This document shows, one piece after another, positions 59,856 to 64,000 of a stretch of DNA of 64,000 bases; the first letter of the stretch is position 1, and the number at the start of each line of letters is the position of its first letter. The position numbers and the translations under genes are program-made. The notes beneath the pieces are model-generated. The model was not told the origin of the DNA, searched no databases, and saw only the letters and a list, made by a program, of their open reading frames with translations. The stretch spans positions 62,682,212-62,746,211 of the forward strand of contig CM069870.1 of NCBI GenBank assembly GCA_036172665.1, read 5' to 3'. Origin of the DNA: Prosopocoilus inquinatus (lineage: Eukaryota > Arthropoda > Insecta > Coleoptera > Lucanidae).

Positions 59856-62576
59856 ATGGTGTGGTACCAGACGAGTTTTTTTGTGTTGGCTGTTGCTTTA
59901 CAGGCTATAAACTTATCATGCCAGGTAAGCTTATTATTTTGTATTAATCTTGTATTATCCTCAGCAACAACTGTTTCTAGTTACCACCCCAGCCTGTTGG
60001 TGATGATTTTTCTTCAAAGCTTCTTCAAAAACTCGAAGTAAGTGCTGTCGAAATTTTTCGAGAAATGCTCATAATTAAATATTTTGCAGAAAATCGAGAA
60101 ATCGAACGCTGAAGATGCCGCTCTGTTTAGAAAACAGCTATCTCAGCAAGCGATTGCGATAGAAAAATTTCAGGTAATGTTAAATTACTAATTCAAAAAT
60201 ATTACTAGAAATTTATTGGTACGATAAACTATCTTCAGACCAAAATGTAATCACAAGCTAGATCTTTGGTTACATTTAATGAGCCAGTGGCGTAGCTGAA
60301 GTTTGTGGGTCACCGGTGCAAAATATTAATTGGGGGCCCCACACTGTCTCTAGAGCATAGAGATGGTGTAGATCAATAATAGATTACTCCGCTGCACAAT
60401 ATGTTAGTAAATAACAGGTATAGTTAACAGTGAATGTGTCTTCTACTGTATCATTAATATTAAAGAATTAAAAAAAAAAACCTATCAGTATACATATTTC
60501 ATACTAAAACATTATCTGTTGACGAAACTGCCATCATGGTTCTATTAACTGCTCTTTTAACTAAGTAAATTTAACAGCCAATAGCATTCATATTGAGAGT
60601 TAAATATATTAGCATTTCGCTAAACGAACATCATCAGACGAGTTATCCGGTTGCAGCTACTGTTTTGCTGATGAGGTACCCATTAGAGCCGAGACAGCTA
60701 ACCAGAGGATGCTTGAGAGCCCTACTGCAATCTCAGTCGACTTGCTTCAAGCTTTTTTATATTTGCATTTATCAGATAAACCAAAATTTTCAATATGAAA
60801 CTGTAAACATTATAAAAAATTTTGTTGCAAATCGTTTTTGATTGTAGTGAAAACCTCGAGCAGACTCCGTACAGCTGTTTCAGCCCTGCTTAGGGCTTCG
60901 TCAGCAGAGACGTAGCTCGACATTCCCACTGTAAACAAAAACGACCTGTCCAATTTATTCGCAATTGCGATGTAAGAGTGATGTTTTTGTTTGCAGTGGG
61001 AATGTCGAGCTACGTCTATGCTGACGAAGCCCTAAGCAGAGCTGAAACAATTGTACAGAGGCTGCTCGAGGTTTTCACTGCAATTAAAAACGATTTGCAA
61101 CAAATTTTTTTAAAACTTTCATTATGCTTTGACAGCAAGCATGGCCTCCTTGCATGGGGGACTTATTAGGAGCAAATCCGCTTCAATTTGTCTATCCTAC
61201 TGCAATGTCGGGTCAAAAAGCGATCGTAAGATGTCGCTGTTTTACCTCTTGTAAACATTATGTTGCGAGAGTTTCCTGAAAGTATAATAAATGTACATTC
61301 AGGCAGTTGCAAGTACATATGAGTAATACTAATAACTAAAGTGCTCTCTTGCGAGCTTTTGAGTTAGCAAAATTATTAACTAAACTGAATAAAGTGAAAA
61401 CAAGTTAACGCCAGGAAAAAAAAACAAAGTGAAAGGAGTTTATTACCTGCGTAACTGACAAGGAAAAAATACGTTTCGGTTTATAAGACCTCATCAGGAC
61501 AGTATAACCACGGTGTAAGGTGTTGATAGCTTGGAGATAAACAACACATGAAGCACAAAGCAAAAGACTGAATGCACATTTTTATTGCAACCACTAGAAG
61601 ATCCTTATTTCAAGGGCAACAACCAGTACCACAACAGAGGCACACAAAATCAACCTGCGTTATTTCAAGAAAGGGAAGAGGACTCCTGACGAAGCTGTCA
61701 AACGATAGTGAAACATTGATTGTTCCTTCCATTTTCAACAGGGTCTGTTTAAAGTATAGAAACTGTTTTCTTAAAATTTTTATTATCGAAAGTTATTTTT
61801 GAACTGGTAGATTAGAAAATGGACACTAACTAACATTGGTAAATGTCTTCTTACTCTTCTATTGGTTGTTGCCGATTTTATACAAAAATTCACAGTTTTC
61901 TTAGGAATTCGTTTAAAACCACGGTAATTCAACAATGCTATAAGTTGAAGGGGGGGGACGGAAAATTAAATTTACTACGTATTTAACAGTGAAAAAATAT
62001 TTTACGAAACATTCATTCCATGGAAACAATGGATAACTCGCGGGACCCCAAACACTTGGGGTCCCCGGGCATCGCGCTGAACTACCCTATGATAGCTACG
62101 CCACTGTGATGAGCGTAAGTCAAGTGATACGTATTTTATTATAAAACATTCAAGAATTTTTTATTAAGGATTTGTCTGGATGGGAAAAAGTTTTCTAACA
62201 AACATGTTTATGTTTTAGGATTTACAAGAATCTCTACAACAAATATCTGAACAGAATCTAAACTTATCAGAAACCATTCAGGAGTTACAGGTACAAAATT
62301 GTTTAGTTAGCATTTCAGACGTACGGTCATCAACTCTGGCTTAATCGCCGCGGAAATTGTCTAGATCGAATTGCCGACGTTTGCTTAGCTCGCAAAACAA
62401 AGTTTTTTTCGATTCTATCGATTTTGGACTACTATATTCAATAACATCTAACAATCTATTAAATAGCGTACAAAGACAGCCGATATTGATAATGGTTTTT
62501 CTGTTTCTAGGACAAGCAGCTTAAGTCAGAAAATGCATTCAACAGGAATATGTTCGCTGTGCGTTTGTTTTTACAG
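59856..62576 (+). CDS. Gene I (3' part outside window): predicted secreted coiled-coil protein, ankyrin exon expected beyond 64000
   Basis: Exons: 59856-59924 (MVWYQTSFFVLAVALQAINL, signal peptide at the acceptor), 59981-60037, 60090-60173 (KIEKSNAEDAALFRKQLS), 62219-62290 (DLQESLQQISEQNLNLSE) and 62511-62576 (DKQLKSENAFNRNM), all phase 0 with no stop. Closest to gene H in every exon. A 5'UTR exon probably ends at 59766. A hAT-like element fills intron 3 (60285-62106). No ankyrin exon is seen by the window end. A possible extra exon lies at 63097-63279. Confidence 0.8.
60854..60920 (-). ncRNA. Hammerhead ribozyme-like motif, copy b (best preserved)
   Basis: On the minus strand: TCGAGC (60920-60915) and CTCTG (60909-60905), core CTGACGA (60904-60898), stem II AGCCCT-aagc-AGGGCT (60897-60882, fully paired), GAAA (60881-60878), palindromic stem III ACAGCTGT (60878-60871), A at 60870 as the cleavage-site base, then CGGAG (60869-60865) and GCTCGA pairing back to the first strand with one G-U. 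All invariant core bases of a type I hammerhead are present. The flanks add further complementarity to stem I. Confidence 0.65.
61005..61069 (+). ncRNA. Hammerhead ribozyme-like motif, copy c
   Basis: TCGAGC (61005-61010), CTATG (61016-61020), CTGACGA (61021-61027), stem II 61028-61043 with one mismatch, GAAA (61044-61047), palindromic stem III ACAATTGT (61047-61054), A 61055, CAGAG (61056-61060), GCTCGA (61064-61069). Stem III differs from copies a and b at both halves, yet stays palindromic. It forms an inverted pair with copy b 80 nt away. Confidence 0.6.
61105..61245 (+). repeat. Composite repeat, module 2
   Basis: gcatggcctccttgcatggg...cgatcgtaagatgtcgctg. Directly follows hammerhead-like copy c, separated by caaaaacgatttgcaac-like sequence. 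Matches 43443-43570 and, inverted, 29820-29950. Confidence 0.6.
61730..61925 (+). mobile_element. Shortened relative of the Tc1-like element at 39260
   Basis: gaactggtagattagaaaatggac matches caaaccggtagaatagaaaatggac at 39447, and the following block ending ttaggaattcg...accacggta resembles the right end of that element. The transposase is almost wholly deleted. Confidence 0.4.
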
Positions 62577-63096
62577 GTAAGATGCAAAAAGAAATGAAGA
62601 AAACATCATATGCCAATATTTAACATGGACGTATTTAAATCTTAAAAAATCTTGACTTCTACGTATCTCAATTCATAAATTTTATTTCTACATTTTCATA
62701 CCTTAAAAAACACAAATTTAGAGATTTATTTGTTTAGACAAATTTAGACATATCTGACTTTGGACGTAGAAAGCTCCTGACATAATTTATTTGTTTATTT
62801 CGAACTTACACTTCTTCCTTCTTTCTTGCAGATGTTTCTTCCTTTGCTAACTACTAATTATAATAAGTAAGTCTCGCTTTTCCTCTCTGTTTTCTAGTCC
62901 TGACCTCATATCCTTTTTGGCTGTTTAGTTGTCCTGTATTCATACTGAATATCCAAACCACACTTTTTATCTTCTTCAATTCTGTTTGTTATCAGAGTTG
63001 TACTAAGTGTTTTTTTTTTTATTTTGTCTGTTCTCGTCTTCTTTATGGCTTATCGCATTTCAATGTCACAATGTCAGTTTGCTTCTTGTTTTATAG
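62577..63096. other. Intron/spacer of gene I
   Basis: T-rich with stretches resembling the gene H intron near 53990-54110 (ttgtttgttatcagagtt). No coding signal. Confidence 0.4.
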
Positions 63097-63279
63097 CCAG
63101 AACTTTTAGATCCAAAGATTAGAATAGATGCAATTGTTACTTGGTACAGGCTGACTACGCGAGAATTCCCTTCGTTATTTTTGAATTTAGAAAAAATTGT
63201 TTATCACAAAACTTATGCAGACTACTTCAAAGTTCTTGCTGGTGTTTACAGAAAAATAAATGAACATCGCATAACTGAG
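63097..63279 (+). CDS. Candidate extra 61-codon exon, unique to gene I
   Basis: Open from an acceptor (tgttttatag) to a donor (gag|gtatac), exactly 183 nt, phase 0 like the family's other exons. It reads ELLDPKIRIDAIVTWYRL, then FPSLFLNLEKIVYHKTYADY and VYRKINEHRITE. The composition is protein-like and rich in aromatic and charged residues. No match to other exons here. It could be a real new domain, an exon of another gene, or chance. Confidence 0.35.
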
Positions 63280-63440
63280 GTATACAATAAAATTTCATTT
63301 GTTTAATGGAACACTTGGTACTTTTATACACATTTGAAATTTTTTTAAATAATCTTTTTTTAAACAAATTTTATTTTTTAAAACTTTGTTTAATTAAATC
63401 CTAACATTTTGTCTAAAAGACGATCATTCATATTTTATAC

Positions 63441-64000
63441 CAGGGGTTTCCAACGGGGAACGATGAAAATTTGAAAAGGGTCGATGAACGTTTAGGAATC
63501 CGCTAGGGGTCTTTTCATGTGTAAGCCTTGTTTAATAGAGACCTAATTGAATAGTTTATAAAAAAAGGTAAAAGATTTATAAATAATAAAATATATAATA
63601 AAATAAATAAATTTGAATCATCTCGATTAAGAGAAAAAAAGACGTTTAATTGATTAGCAAAATCAAAACATTCCTAAAATACGAATAAAAGCGAATAAAA
63701 CAAAAACAAAAGGCGATCGTCAAACAAGAGAGGATGAAAATAAAAGTTTTGTAGAACTCATCAAAATTTAAATTCAATTTAATAATGAAAAAATAAAATA
63801 AATTCAAAGCTGAAAATGGCGATCAATCCACGGTATTAAAATCTAAAATAAAAAAAATCTTAAATCGTATAGAAAAGAAACAAAAGAAGATCAATTGATA
63901 ACTAAAAAACATCGTAAGCGCGTGTCAAATAAAATCAAACCGAAAAGAAAACAAAAAACAAAATGGTTAGTTGTTAATTTAAAAGTAAGAAACAAAACAA
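63441..64000. mobile_element. hAT-like element (family of 47739-48910), reverse orientation, cut by window end
   Basis: Starts caggggtttccaacgggg and continues tcgatgaacg...ctaggggtctttt, matching in reverse the right end of 47739-48910 (gaccccattgggaaccctg). The A-rich interior mirrors the T-rich interior of that copy. Confidence 0.5.

Larger units (their letters stand above)
60285..62106. mobile_element. hAT-like element (1.8 kb) holding nested repeats
   Basis: Ends cagtggcgtagct and tagctacgccactg are inverted repeats. Flanks taatgagc (60277-60284) and tgatgagc (62107-62114) form an 8 bp target duplication with one change. No transposase remains; the interior contains hammerhead-like modules, module 2 and a Tc1-like MITE. 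Confidence 0.75.

Noticed and set aside
61473..61497. Minus-strand CTGATGA...GAAACG motif as a complete hammerhead
   Set aside because: Core and stem II are present, but I found no stem I complementarity in the flanks, so it is only noted as a degenerate relative.
1..64000. Bacterial origin (for example a Wolbachia ankyrin gene cluster) or viral vankyrin genes
   Set aside because: The ankyrin genes have many GT-AG introns, phase-consistent exons, eukaryotic polyadenylation signals and insect transposons in their introns.

Overview
The window is nuclear DNA of an animal, most likely an insect (a beetle is a guess). It is AT-rich, its genes are split by short GT-AG introns, and its transposon content is arthropod-like: BEL/Pao, CR1/Jockey-type LINEs, Tc1/mariner, hAT and tRNA-derived SINEs.

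The backbone is a tandem array of one gene family, all on the + strand, here named A to I. A typical member has a 5'UTR exon whose 3' end carries or abuts the start codon, an exon for a hydrophobic signal-peptide-like N-terminus, three to nine small exons (17-28 codons) for Glu/Gln/Lys/Leu-rich coiled-coil-like segments, and one large last exon of about 194 codons encoding six ankyrin repeats. Every internal junction I could place is phase 0, so exons can be lost, skipped or duplicated without changing frame. A (1-679, left part outside the window), B (4419-18965), C (24856-25787), D (31374-33189), E (36214-37675), F (38977-41211), G (44666-45787), H (50781-54909) and I (59856 to beyond the right edge) differ in intactness. 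D and H read as complete genes. B is complete but carries a 12.2 kb intron full of transposons. E has a stop in one skippable exon. F has lost an exon next to a Tc1-like insertion. C and G have lost the signal-peptide part. The array therefore looks like a fast-evolving family of predicted secreted coiled-coil/ankyrin proteins of unknown function.

The rest is mostly mobile DNA. 5122-11039 is a BEL/Pao element (- strand) with identical 179 bp LTRs and a 5 bp target duplication, but with three in-frame stops and one frameshift. 11355-12287 is a mariner relic. About 12540-16915 is a LINE with two intact ORFs (SAP plus SGNH-esterase ORF1; endonuclease plus reverse transcriptase ORF2). LINE relics lie near 22.3-24.8, 34.5-35.2, 41.5-43.1, 52.0-53.3 and 56.4-57.8 kb. 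39260-40210 is a Tc1-like element, 46685-47092 a Ty3/Gypsy integrase fragment, and several hAT-like elements and palindromic MITEs are scattered through the introns and spacers.

Two signals stand out beyond this. A dispersed repeat (17.2, 30.0, 60.9 and 61.0 kb, with a related motif at 48.1 kb) contains the conserved core of a type I hammerhead ribozyme, with a palindromic stem III that covaries between copies. Also, the start codon of the gene family sits on either side of the first intron in different paralogs, apparently because an ancestral copy had ATG on both sides.
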